From assembly GCA_050943135.1 (NCBI GenBank), contig JBMNOP010000006.1, forward strand, positions 131,172 through 195,171: a DNA stretch of 64,000 nt. The letters run 5' to 3'. Positions 9,700 to 18,996 of this stretch are shown piece by piece; within the stretch, counting starts at the first letter, position 1, and each line of letters begins with the position of its first letter. The notes below the pieces were generated by a model that saw only the letters and a list, made by a program, of their open reading frames with translations, searched no databases and was not told the origin of the DNA. This stretch comes from RUG695 sp050943135 (lineage in GTDB: Bacteria > Planctomycetota > Planctomycetia > Pirellulales > Thermoguttaceae). The position numbers and the translations under genes are program-made.

Positions 9700-11115
9700 A
9701 TGAAACCTTCCACACGTGAAAATTTAAAATCGCTGATGATCGGGCTTGCAGCGCTCGCCGGTCTGATCCTCTGGTTGAAATATCAGCCGCAACCACCCGC
9801 CGACCCGACCGAAAAAGGGGTGGGCGAGACCCTCTGTCCCGGGTTTACCGACGAGTCGCTCCCCCACCACCTGACGATCGTTCGGCCGAAATCGGAAAAA
9901 GAGACGGTAGAAGCCGTCGAGATTCGTCTGGAGCGGGGGAAGGAAGGATGGCAAATCGAAACAGCCGACGATGCTCCGGCCGACAGTCCCGACCGCATGA
10001 CGATGGTTCTGGCTCCGCTTCTGCGTCTGACGGTTCTTTCCGATATCCGTGAGATCAACACCCATTCCGACGAAAGCGCGATACTTGAGTTTCATCGTTC
10101 CTGCGGACTCCTCGACCCAACCACGGCTTCCGCTTCCGAAATGTCCGACGCGGGGATCCGACTGACCGTTACCGGGGGCGAAGGCGAAACGTTCGCCGAC
10201 CTGATCATCGGCAGGGTTCCGGAAGGGAGTTCCGAAGTCCGTGATATACGCTACGTGCGCCTTGCCGGGGAAGATGCCGTCTTTACCGTCGATTTTTCGG
10301 GAGAAGAACTGGAAGGCGCCGGGAAAGAAAAAGCTCCCCCGTACATCGATCGTCTTTCGATCGATCCGATTGACTGGATGAACCGCGATCTGCTCCGCGT
10401 CAGCCGATGGAATATCACGCGAATGACCCTCTTCGAAATCGCCATCGATGACAAAGGAAAATTGACGCCCCACAAAGTCAAGACGGCCGCACAAGACCCC
10501 GACCGTTCGCTCGGACGTGTCTGGGAGCTTCTCCGGCAGACCGATTTTGACGAAAACGGCAAACCGGTCGAGGTCGAAATCACCGACGAAAATCGATTCC
10601 CCGACAGCGCGCCGTTCAACCAGCGCGCCGAACAGATCACCCATCTGCGTTTCGGCGGACTTCTCCGGCTGCCGACAGAAATCGCACAGCTTGCCACCAT
10701 CGGACGTCCGGTCAGAGAATGGACCCCGTTTGCCGAGCTGTTGAATCCGCTCGGGTTCCGGTTCGCCGACCACGACCCCACCGATCCCGACGCCATCGAG
10801 CCGTTGCTCCTCGGAGCCGAGGGAACCGCATCGCTTACGATGAACGACGGGATACGCCTGACCATTCTCTTCGGTGCCGAAACTTCCGACGGCCAGGCGA
10901 TCTTGGTCCTTCCCGCGCTCGACGAGGAATCGCTACCAAAGCCGGAACCGGTCATCCCGCCCGAAGGCGCGACGCCGGAAGAGGCCAAGCGAATCGCCGA
11001 CGAAAACCGGCTTCGAGAAAACGAGTATGCGCTCAACCGGAGCGAAGCCGAGGTAAAACTCCGTTTCTATCGTAACCGGTTCTCTGACTGGGTTTTCCTC
11101 CTCGGCAACGAATAA
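9700..11115 (+). CDS. DUF4340 domain protein, membrane-anchored
   Basis: A 471-residue protein. One N-terminal membrane segment (SLMIGLAALAGLILWL, about residues 11-27) is followed by a long soluble, presumably periplasmic region. The layout (anchor, then repeated beta-rich segments such as VEIRLERGKEGWQIE and ADLIIGRVPEGSSEVR) fits DUF4340. Family members are usually encoded beside GldG-like/ABC-2 transporter genes; here none is adjacent, which is unusual. I took ATG 9700 because it puts the hydrophobic anchor at the start; an in-frame ATG at 9640 overlaps the end of the kinase gene and would add 20 polar residues. The C-terminal 60 residues are rich in Glu and Pro. Function unknown. Confidence 0.7.
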   Translation: MKPSTRENLKSLMIGLAALAGLILWLKYQPQPPADPTEKGVGETLCPGFTDESLPHHLTIVRPKSEKETVEAVEIRLERGKEGWQIETADDAPADSPDRMTMVLAPLLRLTVLSDIREINTHSDESAILEFHRSCGLLDPTTASASEMSDAGIRLTVTGGEGETFADLIIGRVPEGSSEVRDIRYVRLAGEDAVFTVDFSGEELEGAGKEKAPPYIDRLSIDPIDWMNRDLLRVSRWNITRMTLFEIAIDDKGKLTPHKVKTAAQDPDRSLGRVWELLRQTDFDENGKPVEVEITDENRFPDSAPFNQRAEQITHLRFGGLLRLPTEIAQLATIGRPVREWTPFAELLNPLGFRFADHDPTDPDAIEPLLLGAEGTASLTMNDGIRLTILFGAETSDGQAILVLPALDEESLPKPEPVIPPEGATPEEAKRIADENRLRENEYALNRSEAEVKLRFYRNRFSDWVFLLGNE

Positions 11116-11319
11116 TCGGTGGCTCAGCGACCAGTCGTCCGTGTGTACGATTTTGCGGTTCGGTCGATCATGTTACGGTACCGGTGAAATCCCTTTCCCC
11201 GTTTGATCGAAAGGAAGGTCAATACGGGAACCATCTCCTTCGGCGGAGCGATCGGCGCATCCTCCTCCGGCGGCACCTTTCGTCAGGTTGCACGGCAGGG
11301 GGTGGAAGAAGTTTGTCGG

Positions 11320-12315
11320 CTACTTTTCCGACGACCTCGCCTTCTCAAAGAACGAAACAGATAAAAACACGCCGGCGGCAGCCAGTTCGGCGAAGATCGA
11401 AACCACCCGTTGGGCGAGCGAGACGACCAGGGCAAGGGTTTTGGCATCGAGGTGAATCAGGCTGTTTTCCGGAAAGGAAAGAATCTGTTCGAAATAGGGA
11501 ACCAACAGGGTTGCCAGGATCGCTTCGCGAACCCCAAGTCCGCCGGGAGAAATCGGCACGGCAAAACCGAGAACCATCGCCATCGCGGTGACCGCGATAA
11601 AAAGAACGATATGGTCGGCAAGGGGACCGGTTTCAATGCCGAGCCCGCGAATCGTGGCCCAAAGAAACAGACCGAATCCGACCCAGAGGAAGGTCATCAA
11701 CACACCGCCGATCGGCAGGAGTTTCCAGGTGAGGTGGTCGAGTTTTGCACGCACATCGGGATCGTTCTTTCCGATACGGAGCAGGTGCAAAACCCGTCGA
11801 AAGACGGGGGGGACGAGCGGGATTCCGGACGCGGACATCACCGCCAGCGCCATCAGCGAGAAATGCCAGTGCTCGCCGTATCTCAGCAAAACGATCAAGG
11901 CCGAAAGGAACGCACCGACCGCCATCATGGTCAGCGTCTCGTAAAAAACACCGGTTGCGGCGACAGACGTTCTCACGTTCCGACCGCTCACCATGGCCGA
12001 ACGTATAACAACAACCATCGCTTTTCCGGGAACATACTTGCCGAGCTGGCTCAGGTAAAACGATTTCATCGACCGGAAAAAGGTCGGCGACTGACCAAAC
12101 GAGCGAAGCACGTGATGCCAGAAGTAGGAGGCAGGGAAAAATGCCGCCAAATACAAAAGCCCGGCAGCAACCAGACGACCGTAATGCAGATTCCATTCGT
12201 AATGACGGAACTCGTCAGACGATTTGACGAGCTCCCGGCCGATAAAAAAGAACACGAGCAAGGTCAGCGTCCATTTGACCAGGCCGATCAAACACTTTTT
12301 GGTAACAGGGGGCAT
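11320..12315 (-). CDS. Lysylphosphatidylglycerol-synthase-TM / UPF0104 family integral membrane protein
   Basis: A 331-residue, highly hydrophobic protein with about eight membrane segments. The conserved GGLGVREA-type motif (VPISPGGLGVREAILA) near residue 265 and SQLGKYVPGKA near residue 80 are hallmarks of the family formerly called UPF0104 (LPG_synthase_TM), whose members act in lipid or glycan-lipid handling such as flipping. No soluble aminoacyl-transferase domain is attached, so MprF-type lysyl transfer is not implied. The start MPPVTKKCL is 1 nt beyond the maf stop codon, pointing to a maf-linked operon with translational coupling; longer upstream frames run into maf and were rejected. 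Substrate unknown. Confidence 0.8.
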   Translation of the reverse strand: MPPVTKKCLIGLVKWTLTLLVFFFIGRELVKSSDEFRHYEWNLHYGRLVAAGLLYLAAFFPASYFWHHVLRSFGQSPTFFRSMKSFYLSQLGKYVPGKAMVVVIRSAMVSGRNVRTSVAATGVFYETLTMMAVGAFLSALIVLLRYGEHWHFSLMALAVMSASGIPLVPPVFRRVLHLLRIGKNDPDVRAKLDHLTWKLLPIGGVLMTFLWVGFGLFLWATIRGLGIETGPLADHIVLFIAVTAMAMVLGFAVPISPGGLGVREAILATLLVPYFEQILSFPENSLIHLDAKTLALVVSLAQRVVSIFAELAAAGVFLSVSFFEKARSSEK

Positions 12316-12316
12316 G

Positions 12317-13117
12317 TCACAGGTCTTTCGCTTCGAGCTCGTCCAACAGATGGGAAAGGAGTTCCATCGGAAGCCCGACAATGTTCGAGACGCTTCCCGA
12401 CTTTCTGTGAAGCCATTTGATTCCGTCTTGGTAGCCAAATGCTCCGGCCTTCCCCTGCCACCGACCGCTTTCGAGATAATCCTCGATCGTTGCACTGCTG
12501 AGCCGGTCCATGGTCAGAACGGTCGTCTCGGACGCGGTAATCTCTTTGCCGGAAGGAAGCGCGATGAGAGCAAGTCCGGAAATCACCAGATGCTCGGAAC
12601 CGGAAAGAAGATGAAGCATACGTCGGGCATCGGCACGATCGATCGGTTTGCCGAGAATTTCATATTCCCCGCTCCCGTCACCGACGGGAACACAGGCGAT
12701 CGTGTCGCACCCGATAATCACATGCCGCGCGGCGGTCAGCATATCGACCGCCGACGAGAAAACTTCTCGCCGGGACGCGGCCGAGTGGCCGACGTCATCC
12801 GAGTCGGAGACAGAAGCGCCGTCGCCGGGTCGTTCGAAACCGAAGGGACCGGTCGAAAGAGGAGCGGGAGCGACCGGCTCGGTGCAGAACGCCCTTGCCT
12901 TTCGAGACTCTTCTTTTTTTTCCGCCAACAGGGCCGCGGCCGCGCGGGCTTTGGCGAGCGCGTTACGGATCGCCGGCAAAACCAGGTCGCCGGATCGCCG
13001 GGGGGTTACTTCGGTCGCCTCCGGAACGGGAAGAACACCGAAAGCGCGCCCCGACTCGGCCAAAAGAGCTCGGCGCCGGGGCGACTGACTTGCCAGAACC
13101 AGAAAACTCGTTCCCAC
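12317..13117 (-). CDS. maf: Maf-family nucleotide pyrophosphatase with an internal insertion
   Basis: The N-terminus LVLASQSPRRRALL matches the Maf signature SxSPRR. The central acidic segment VIIGCDTIACV (the D-T of the catalytic region) and the following LGKPIDRADARRML motif are present, so the active site looks intact. The family hydrolyses non-canonical or modified nucleoside triphosphates to monophosphates. Length is 266 residues against the usual 190-200. The surplus is an insertion around residues 66-125, rich in Ala, Glu, Ser and Gly, between the two conserved blocks. Gene order is maf then the UPF0104 protein, 1 nt apart. Confidence 0.85.
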   Translation of the reverse strand: MGTSFLVLASQSPRRRALLAESGRAFGVLPVPEATEVTPRRSGDLVLPAIRNALAKARAAAALLAEKKEESRKARAFCTEPVAPAPLSTGPFGFERPGDGASVSDSDDVGHSAASRREVFSSAVDMLTAARHVIIGCDTIACVPVGDGSGEYEILGKPIDRADARRMLHLLSGSEHLVISGLALIALPSGKEITASETTVLTMDRLSSATIEDYLESGRWQGKAGAFGYQDGIKWLHRKSGSVSNIVGLPMELLSHLLDELEAKDL

Positions 13118-13158
13118 TTCGGGTCAACTCCCCTCTCCGGTTTCACAACCCTTTCGGG

Positions 13159-15078
13159 TCAATCCCACTTCAGGACCGCACCGGTATCGGCGCTCGTTGC
13201 GAGCTTAGTGTACTTCGCCAGATAACCGGTCTTGTAACGCGGCGGGCGCGGTTTGAGCGCCGTCTTGCGGCGGTTCATTTCGGCGGCGGAAACCTTCAGG
13301 TTGATCTTCCGTTTCGGAATATCGATTTCGATGATGTCGCCATCCTTCACGCAAGCGATCGGACCGCCGGCAGCGGCTTCGGGACTGATATGCCCGATAC
13401 ATGCCCCCGCTGTTCCGCCCGAGAAGCGGCCGTCGGTAATCAGTGCCACCGAATCGTCGAGCTTCACCCCCTTGATGGCGGCGGTCGGCGCGAGCATTTC
13501 CTGCATCCCCGGACCGCCTTTCGGTCCTTCGTAACGGATAACAATCACATCACCGGCCTTGACTTTGCCGCTGACGATCCCGTGATAAGCTTCCGGTTCC
13601 GATTCGAAAACGACAGCCGGCCCGGAATGGACCATCATTTCCGGAAGGACTCCCGCCGTTTTCACGACCGCGCCGTTCGGCGCCAGGTTTCCGGAAAGGA
13701 TCGCCAGACCGCCCTGCTGACTGTATGCCTTGGCACAGGTGCGAATGCAGTCTTTCGGATCGAATGACAACGGAACATCGGCGATCGTCTTGTAGCGTTT
13801 CAGGACAACCATTCCCTGGTTTGTACGCTTGCCGCCGGGAATCACGGCATAGAGCTCTTTCGCCTTACCGAGAACCTTGCGGCCGCGCAGATCGTATTCG
13901 TCGATATTGCGACCGAGTGTCTTTCCGGTAACCGTCGGGCAATCGGCGTTGAGCAGGCCGGGACGGCCGCGGCGGATTTCGCCGAGGATGGTGTGGATCC
14001 CGCCGGAATTATGAACGTCTTCGATATGATACGCGCAACTGGGAGAAACTTTGCAGATATTCGGAGTCTGTTCGCTCAGTTCGTTGAACCGGTTGAGATT
14101 GTATTTCAGCCCCGCTTCGTTGGCGATTGCCAAAAGGTGCAGGATCGTATTGGTCGACCCACCCATCGCCATATCGAGGATCATCGCATTGTCGACCGAG
14201 TCTTTGGTGATTATATCGCGCGGAAGGATCGGGAAATCGAGATCGAGCGTTCGGCGGCGAAGTTTTTGCTTTCCGTCTCGGGCGACGTAGCGCTCGGTAA
14301 CGGTCGGGGCACTCGCTTCCAAACCAGCGGCGATCTTCTCTTTCGCATCTTGAATCCTCACCATTTCGACGATCCGGCGGGCGGCGGCCCGGTAAATCTT
14401 TTTCCGCGCACTGCTTGTGGCCAGGAGGGTTCCGTTCATCGGCAGCGCGATCCCGAGCGTCTCGCAGAGACAGTTCATGCTGTTCGCGGTAAACATTCCG
14501 GAACAGGAACCGCAGGTTGGACACGATTTTTCTTCCAGGCGGGAGAGCTCGCGCGCGGTGATCTGCCCGTTCTGACGGGCGGCGGCGGCGGCAAAGGTCG
14601 AAATCAGGTCGAGCGGATTGCCGTTTTCGTCTCGGCCGGCTTCCATCGGACCACCGGATGCGAAGATTGTCGGAATATTGCAGCGGACTGCCGCCATCAA
14701 CATTCCGGGAACGATCTTGTCGCAGTTCGGAATGCAGATCATCCCATCGAATTTGTGCGCAGCGATCATCGACTCGACCGCGTCGGCGATGATTTCTCGG
14801 CTCGCCAAGGAATATTTCATCCCGTCGTGTCCCATCGCAATCCCATCACAGATTCCGATCGTGTTGAAAACGAACGGGACGCCGCCGGCGGCACGAACCG
14901 CTTTTTTCACATATTCGTTGACGGCGTTCAGATGAACATGGCCGGGGATAATATCAACATGGCTGCCGACAATGGCAATGAACGGTTTTTTCATGTCGGA
15001 GTCGGAAAGCCCGCATGCGCGCAGAAGACTTCGGTGAGGTGCTCGGGAATCACCTTTTTTTACCGCGTCAGATCTCAT
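13159..15078 (-). CDS. ilvD: Dihydroxy-acid dehydratase
   Basis: IlvD converts 2,3-dihydroxy-isovalerate or -methylvalerate to the 2-oxo acids in branched-chain amino acid synthesis and needs an Fe-S cluster. Visible signatures are CIPNCDKIVPGM (about residue 115), SCPTCGSCSGMFTANSMNC (about 185), MAMGGSTNT, and ITDGRFSGGTAGACIGHISP near the end. I chose ATG 15078 because it is preceded by an AAAGGGG ribosome site and gives a conventional N-terminus; the frame stays open 61 codons further but runs into the promoter. At 639 residues it is longer than the usual 555-575. Part of the excess is an insertion near residues 242-283 (IQDAKEK to PILPRDI). No other ilv gene is in the window. Confidence 0.93.
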   Translation of the reverse strand: MRSDAVKKGDSRAPHRSLLRACGLSDSDMKKPFIAIVGSHVDIIPGHVHLNAVNEYVKKAVRAAGGVPFVFNTIGICDGIAMGHDGMKYSLASREIIADAVESMIAAHKFDGMICIPNCDKIVPGMLMAAVRCNIPTIFASGGPMEAGRDENGNPLDLISTFAAAAARQNGQITARELSRLEEKSCPTCGSCSGMFTANSMNCLCETLGIALPMNGTLLATSSARKKIYRAAARRIVEMVRIQDAKEKIAAGLEASAPTVTERYVARDGKQKLRRRTLDLDFPILPRDIITKDSVDNAMILDMAMGGSTNTILHLLAIANEAGLKYNLNRFNELSEQTPNICKVSPSCAYHIEDVHNSGGIHTILGEIRRGRPGLLNADCPTVTGKTLGRNIDEYDLRGRKVLGKAKELYAVIPGGKRTNQGMVVLKRYKTIADVPLSFDPKDCIRTCAKAYSQQGGLAILSGNLAPNGAVVKTAGVLPEMMVHSGPAVVFESEPEAYHGIVSGKVKAGDVIVIRYEGPKGGPGMQEMLAPTAAIKGVKLDDSVALITDGRFSGGTAGACIGHISPEAAAGGPIACVKDGDIIEIDIPKRKINLKVSAAEMNRRKTALKPRPPRYKTGYLAKYTKLATSADTGAVLKWD

Positions 15079-15252
15079 GAATGCCCCTTTCTTTATTACC
15101 GGAACCTCTTTGTTCCGGAAACGAACAAAATTAACGGAATGGATAACGCCGGTCGGCAACCGGATCAATGAAATCATCCGACCGAAGCGTGATATTTTCG
15201 AAAATGACCGAAACAAGAGCTTGCGGTACGCCCGGAATGCAGATCTCCGGGT

Positions 15253-15281
15253 ATTATACATTCAGACCGTCTTCAATGCAA
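15253..15281 (-). promoter_or_regulatory. ilvD promoter (minus strand)
   Basis: Read on the minus strand, TTGCAT (15281-15276) is followed after 17 nt by a perfect TATAAT (15258-15253). The predicted leader to the ilvD start is about 165 nt. I saw no Leu/Val-rich leader peptide or terminator in it. Confidence 0.6.
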
Positions 15282-15338
15282 CGGGTCGAACACCCCACGG
15301 GATGCACCACGCGAAAAGATTTCACAAGGTGCGCCTTA

Positions 15339-15367
15339 CTGGAAAATTCTCCCTAAACAGGTATAAT
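15339..15367 (+). promoter_or_regulatory. Promoter of the HAD hydrolase gene
   Basis: A perfect TATAAT at 15362-15367 with a weak -35 (CTGGAA, 15339-15344) at 17 nt. It is divergent from the ilvD promoter; the two occupy the 349-nt space between the genes. Confidence 0.5.
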
Positions 15368-15427
15368 AGCCGCTGAAAGAACGGGGTGAAAGGTTTTAAG
15401 ATTTTACCCACAGCCGGGGTGAAAGTT

Positions 15428-16078
15428 ATGCAGACTGTAAGATTTGTTTACTTTGACTTGGGAAACGTTCTGCTGAAATTCAGCGTAAGGCGTCTCCTGC
15501 ATCAGGTCGCCGAATTGGCCGAGGTTTCCGAAACCGATGTTAGAGAAGCCCTTTTCGATGACAAACGGTATGTGGCCTACGAAATGGGGGAGATCGACGG
15601 CATCGAATATTTCGCCCACATCTGCCGCCAGATCGGCAAGACGATCCCCTCCGACAAACTTGTGGCCGCCATCAACGATATCTTTTGGGTCAATGAGCCG
15701 ATCCTTCCGTTGATTCGCCATCTGGCCGATTCCTTTTTCCCGCGAGGAATCCTCTCGAACACCGGTCCCCATCACTGGGACTACATCCCATTCGCATACC
15801 CGAACATTTGGGCGCTTTTTCCGAGTCATCGGATCGCCAGTTTCGCGGTCCACGCCATGAAACCGTACCCGGAAATGTTCAAGCACGCGCTCGACGAAGC
15901 GCGACGTGAACTCCCCGATCTGGCCCCGGACCAGGTTTTGTTGATCGACGACCTGGAAGAAAACGCCAAAGGGGCTGCCGATTTCGGTTTTCGGTCGATT
16001 CACTATCAAGACGACCTTCCGCTCTGCGAAGAACTCAAAAAGTTTGGCGTTCCCGTTCCCGAAGAGGCGGCGGAATAA
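15428..16078 (+). CDS. HAD-superfamily hydrolase
   Basis: A 216-residue protein with all HAD motifs: motif I FDLGNVLLKF (about residue 8; the DxGxV form has the nucleophile Asp but G in place of the second Asp, as in epoxide-hydrolase/YihX-like HADs), motif II ILSNTGPHHW, the conserved Lys in MKPYPEMF, and motif III LLIDDLEENAKGA. It is closest in style to YihX-like sugar-phosphate phosphatases. I used ATG 15428 because the motif I position matches the family; a GTG at 15386 would add 14 residues. Substrate cannot be told from sequence. Confidence 0.82.
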   Translation: MQTVRFVYFDLGNVLLKFSVRRLLHQVAELAEVSETDVREALFDDKRYVAYEMGEIDGIEYFAHICRQIGKTIPSDKLVAAINDIFWVNEPILPLIRHLADSFFPRGILSNTGPHHWDYIPFAYPNIWALFPSHRIASFAVHAMKPYPEMFKHALDEARRELPDLAPDQVLLIDDLEENAKGAADFGFRSIHYQDDLPLCEELKKFGVPVPEEAAE

Positions 16079-16109
16079 TTCCGATCGGTTTTCCGAGGCG
16101 GTCTTTTCC

Positions 16110-16154
16110 CATTCTCCTTCTTCGTCGCCGTATCGGCGAAGAAGAAGGAGAATG
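16110..16154. terminator. Long near-perfect hairpin between HAD and helicase genes
   Basis: Arms 16110-16130 and 16134-16154 are 21 nt each with a single mismatch and a 3-nt TAT loop. There is no T run after it on either strand, so a classic intrinsic terminator is not assured. It may protect the 3' end of the HAD transcript or attenuate read-through into the helicase gene. Confidence 0.5.
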
Positions 16155-16289
16155 AGGGTCTCCGAAATGACACGGCAACAAATGACCGATCGAAAAGGGC
16201 GGCGTGGCGGTTTTTCTTTTTCATCGGTAAAACTTCACACGCACCCCCAGGGGGAAATTTCCCGAGCGAACCGACCCGAACACCCCGTT

Positions 16290-18893
16290 ATGTCATCTGA
16301 AACACACCCTCTTCCCGATCGTGACGATTTGGCTTTTTCCTACCTGGAACAGCTTCCCCACACCCCTTATCCTTTCCAGGAGGAGGCGATTCTCTCTTGG
16401 TTCGACTCCGACGGCGGCCTGCTCGTCTGTGCACCGACCGGAATGGGAAAGACGCTCATCGCCGAGGCGGGTCTCTACGAAGCGCTCAAGCTCGGAAAAC
16501 GCGCCTACTACACCACACCGCTCATCGCACTCACCGAGCAGAAGTACCGGGAAATCTGCGAATCGGCCGAACGATGGGGATTCGGACGCGGGTCGGTGGG
16601 ATTGATCACGGGAAACAGAAAAGAGAATCCGGACGCACCGATTCTGGTGGTGGTCGCCGAAATTCTTTTCAACCGCCTTCTGGGGTCCAAGGTCTTTGCG
16701 ACCGACAACATCAAAAACAACACGCCACGTTCCGGGAGCTCGGCCATGCCGGAGTCGCTCTCCCCCTTCGTCTCCAAGACGGTGACCTCGGAACACCGGT
16801 TCGATTTCGATGAGACCTCGGTTGTGGTGATGGACGAGTTCCACCAGTTTTCGGATCGTGACCGGGGGATCGTCTGGGAATTTACTCTCGGGCTTCTTCC
16901 GGCGCACGTCCGTACCCTCCTCATCTCGGCCACGGTCGGAAATGCGTACGAATTCGTCAGCTGGTTGCGCGCCACCACCGACCGCCGACTGGCATTCGTC
17001 CGTTCCGATGAAAGGAAAGTTCCGCTCGAATTCCGCTGGATCGGGGACGAACTCCTTCCAGACGTCGTCGAACAGATGCACAGGGGAACCGACGAAGAGC
17101 GGATGGTTCCGGTACTCGTCTTTTGCTTTAATCGCGATCAATGCTGGGAGACCGCCGAAATCATCAAGGGGAAAAATATCATCGATGCCGCACGGCAGAA
17201 ACTCCTCTCCGAACGCCTGGCCGAGTACGACTGGTCACAAGGAGCGGGCCCGAAACTCCGCCAGTTCCTTCTGCGCGGGGTCGGCCTGCATCACGCGGGG
17301 ATCCTCCCGAAATATCGGCGGATTATCGAGCGTCTTTTTCAGGAGAAACTCCTTTCGGTCGCCGTCTGCACCGAAACGCTCGCCGCGGGGATTAACCTTC
17401 CCGCCCGATCGGTTCTTCTGCCGACGATCATGAAAGGCCCGCCGGGGGACAAAAAGATTGTCGATACCTCGACCGCACACCAAATTTTCGGGCGTGCCGG
17501 CCGCCCTCAGTATGATGACCGAGGGTTTGTGGTCGCACTGGCACACGCCGACGATGTCAAAATCGCCCGCGCCCGCGAAAAATACGATCAGATTCCGGAA
17601 GATACCAAAGACCCCAAGTTGCGGGAAGCCAAAAAGAAGCTCAAGAAGAAAATCCCGACCCGGAACCCGAACGAACAGTACTGGACCGAGGCACAGTTCT
17701 ACAAGCTCCGTGACTCCTCTCCCGGAAGCCTAACCAGTCGTGGCCCGGTTCCGTGGCGCCTCCTGGCGCATATGATCAAGATGAACACCGACCTTGCTCC
17801 GGTTCGGCGCCTTGTCGCGCACCGCTTGATGGGGGCCAAACGACTCGCCGCGCAACGGCAGATGCTCGACGACATGCTCATCACCCTCTGGCGCGGCGGA
17901 TTTATCCGTCTCGAACCCGACCCGACCGAATTCGGGATTGAGGCAAGCGCGATCGCCGAGAATATCGCCAAAGCACAAAAACGGATCGAAAAGGAAAAAG
18001 AACGCAAGGCCAAGGGGTTCGGCTCGGGCCTGTTCGATCATGAAGCGCCCGAAGACCTCGACTTCGATTTCGACTCTTACGAAGAGACAGAAAAACCGAA
18101 AGGGCCGAGCGTCCAACCGGTGGTCGATCTGCTCGCACTCGACGGAAAAAAGAAATCGGAACCACAGAAAGTGACATACAAGGCCGAACGTGCCCTGCCG
18201 ACCGAGTCGCTCGACCTGCTGACCCATATCAAGGGACTCAATCCGCTCTACGGCGCGTTCCTCCTTTCACAACTCGGAAAAGCCGACCGCGCCGAACGAA
18301 TCCAAGCCTTTGAAAGTCTGCTCGAAATGCCGAGAAACGTCGCGCGCCTGGTTTGCGTTCCGCGTTACGAAGATCTGCCCCCCGGCAAACTGGCTCGCAA
18401 TCTACTCGACGCGCGACTTATCGAGCTGGGGCTCGCCTCGATCGATGAACTTGTTCCGAAAACGGAAGAAGAAAAAGAACAGGAACGGGAAGAGCGGCGC
18501 CGGTTCGGCGGTTGGCTCGAAGAACGGGTCTATCTCCTTTCGTTTGCCGAAAAACTCAAGCGTCTTTTCGACTATGAATATCCGCTCGTTGAAGTTCCGA
18601 TCGTTCCGGTCTGGGCAGCGGGAGAAGTCGTCCTGCACTATAACGGTGATTTCAACAAGTATATCACCGCCAACAGTCTCCAAAAGCAGGAAGGAATCAT
18701 TTTCCGACACCTGCTCCGCCTGATTCTCCTTCTCGAAGAGTTTCGTCCCCTGATTCCCGCCGACACGACCCGGTACGAATGGGAAAACGAGCTAACGTTC
18801 CTGTCCGACGCGCTCACCAAGACCTGCCGCTTCGTTGATCCGACGAGTACCGATCAGTTACTCGCCGATGCCAAACGGAAAGAGGACGAATAA
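16290..18893 (+). CDS. Superfamily 2 DExH helicase, Ski2-like
   Basis: An 867-residue protein. Walker A is APTGMGKT (about residue 48), motif Ia is TTPLIALTEQK, motif II VVMDEFHQF (about 181, DEFH rather than DEAD/DEVH), motif III LISATVGN (about 213), motif V ETLAAGINLPAR and motif VI HQIFGRAGRPQ (about 397). This core arrangement with GINLPA is Ski2-like. The C-terminal 400 residues contain a charged, coiled-coil-like stretch (about 555-600) and no domain I can name. Start: the frame is open 82 codons upstream through the hairpin region, but that part is low-complexity Arg/Ser; ATG 16290 gives a sensible N-terminus. Probable RNA or DNA unwinding role; substrate unknown. Confidence 0.82.
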   Translation: MSSETHPLPDRDDLAFSYLEQLPHTPYPFQEEAILSWFDSDGGLLVCAPTGMGKTLIAEAGLYEALKLGKRAYYTTPLIALTEQKYREICESAERWGFGRGSVGLITGNRKENPDAPILVVVAEILFNRLLGSKVFATDNIKNNTPRSGSSAMPESLSPFVSKTVTSEHRFDFDETSVVVMDEFHQFSDRDRGIVWEFTLGLLPAHVRTLLISATVGNAYEFVSWLRATTDRRLAFVRSDERKVPLEFRWIGDELLPDVVEQMHRGTDEERMVPVLVFCFNRDQCWETAEIIKGKNIIDAARQKLLSERLAEYDWSQGAGPKLRQFLLRGVGLHHAGILPKYRRIIERLFQEKLLSVAVCTETLAAGINLPARSVLLPTIMKGPPGDKKIVDTSTAHQIFGRAGRPQYDDRGFVVALAHADDVKIARAREKYDQIPEDTKDPKLREAKKKLKKKIPTRNPNEQYWTEAQFYKLRDSSPGSLTSRGPVPWRLLAHMIKMNTDLAPVRRLVAHRLMGAKRLAAQRQMLDDMLITLWRGGFIRLEPDPTEFGIEASAIAENIAKAQKRIEKEKERKAKGFGSGLFDHEAPEDLDFDFDSYEETEKPKGPSVQPVVDLLALDGKKKSEPQKVTYKAERALPTESLDLLTHIKGLNPLYGAFLLSQLGKADRAERIQAFESLLEMPRNVARLVCVPRYEDLPPGKLARNLLDARLIELGLASIDELVPKTEEEKEQEREERRRFGGWLEERVYLLSFAEKLKRLFDYEYPLVEVPIVPVWAAGEVVLHYNGDFNKYITANSLQKQEGIIFRHLLRLILLLEEFRPLIPADTTRYEWENELTFLSDALTKTCRFVDPTSTDQLLADAKRKEDE

Positions 18894-18996
18894 AAGACTT
18901 TGCAAGGAAAAGCATCGGCGCCGCACAAATGTGTAACCGGCCTCAATCGTGTTCGATGGGCGTTAGCCGCGCCTGCCGACATATCTCGGGTACCTG

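Noticed and set aside
13993..15171. 392-codon plus-strand frame
   Set aside because: Opposite to ilvD, whose conserved motifs are unambiguous.
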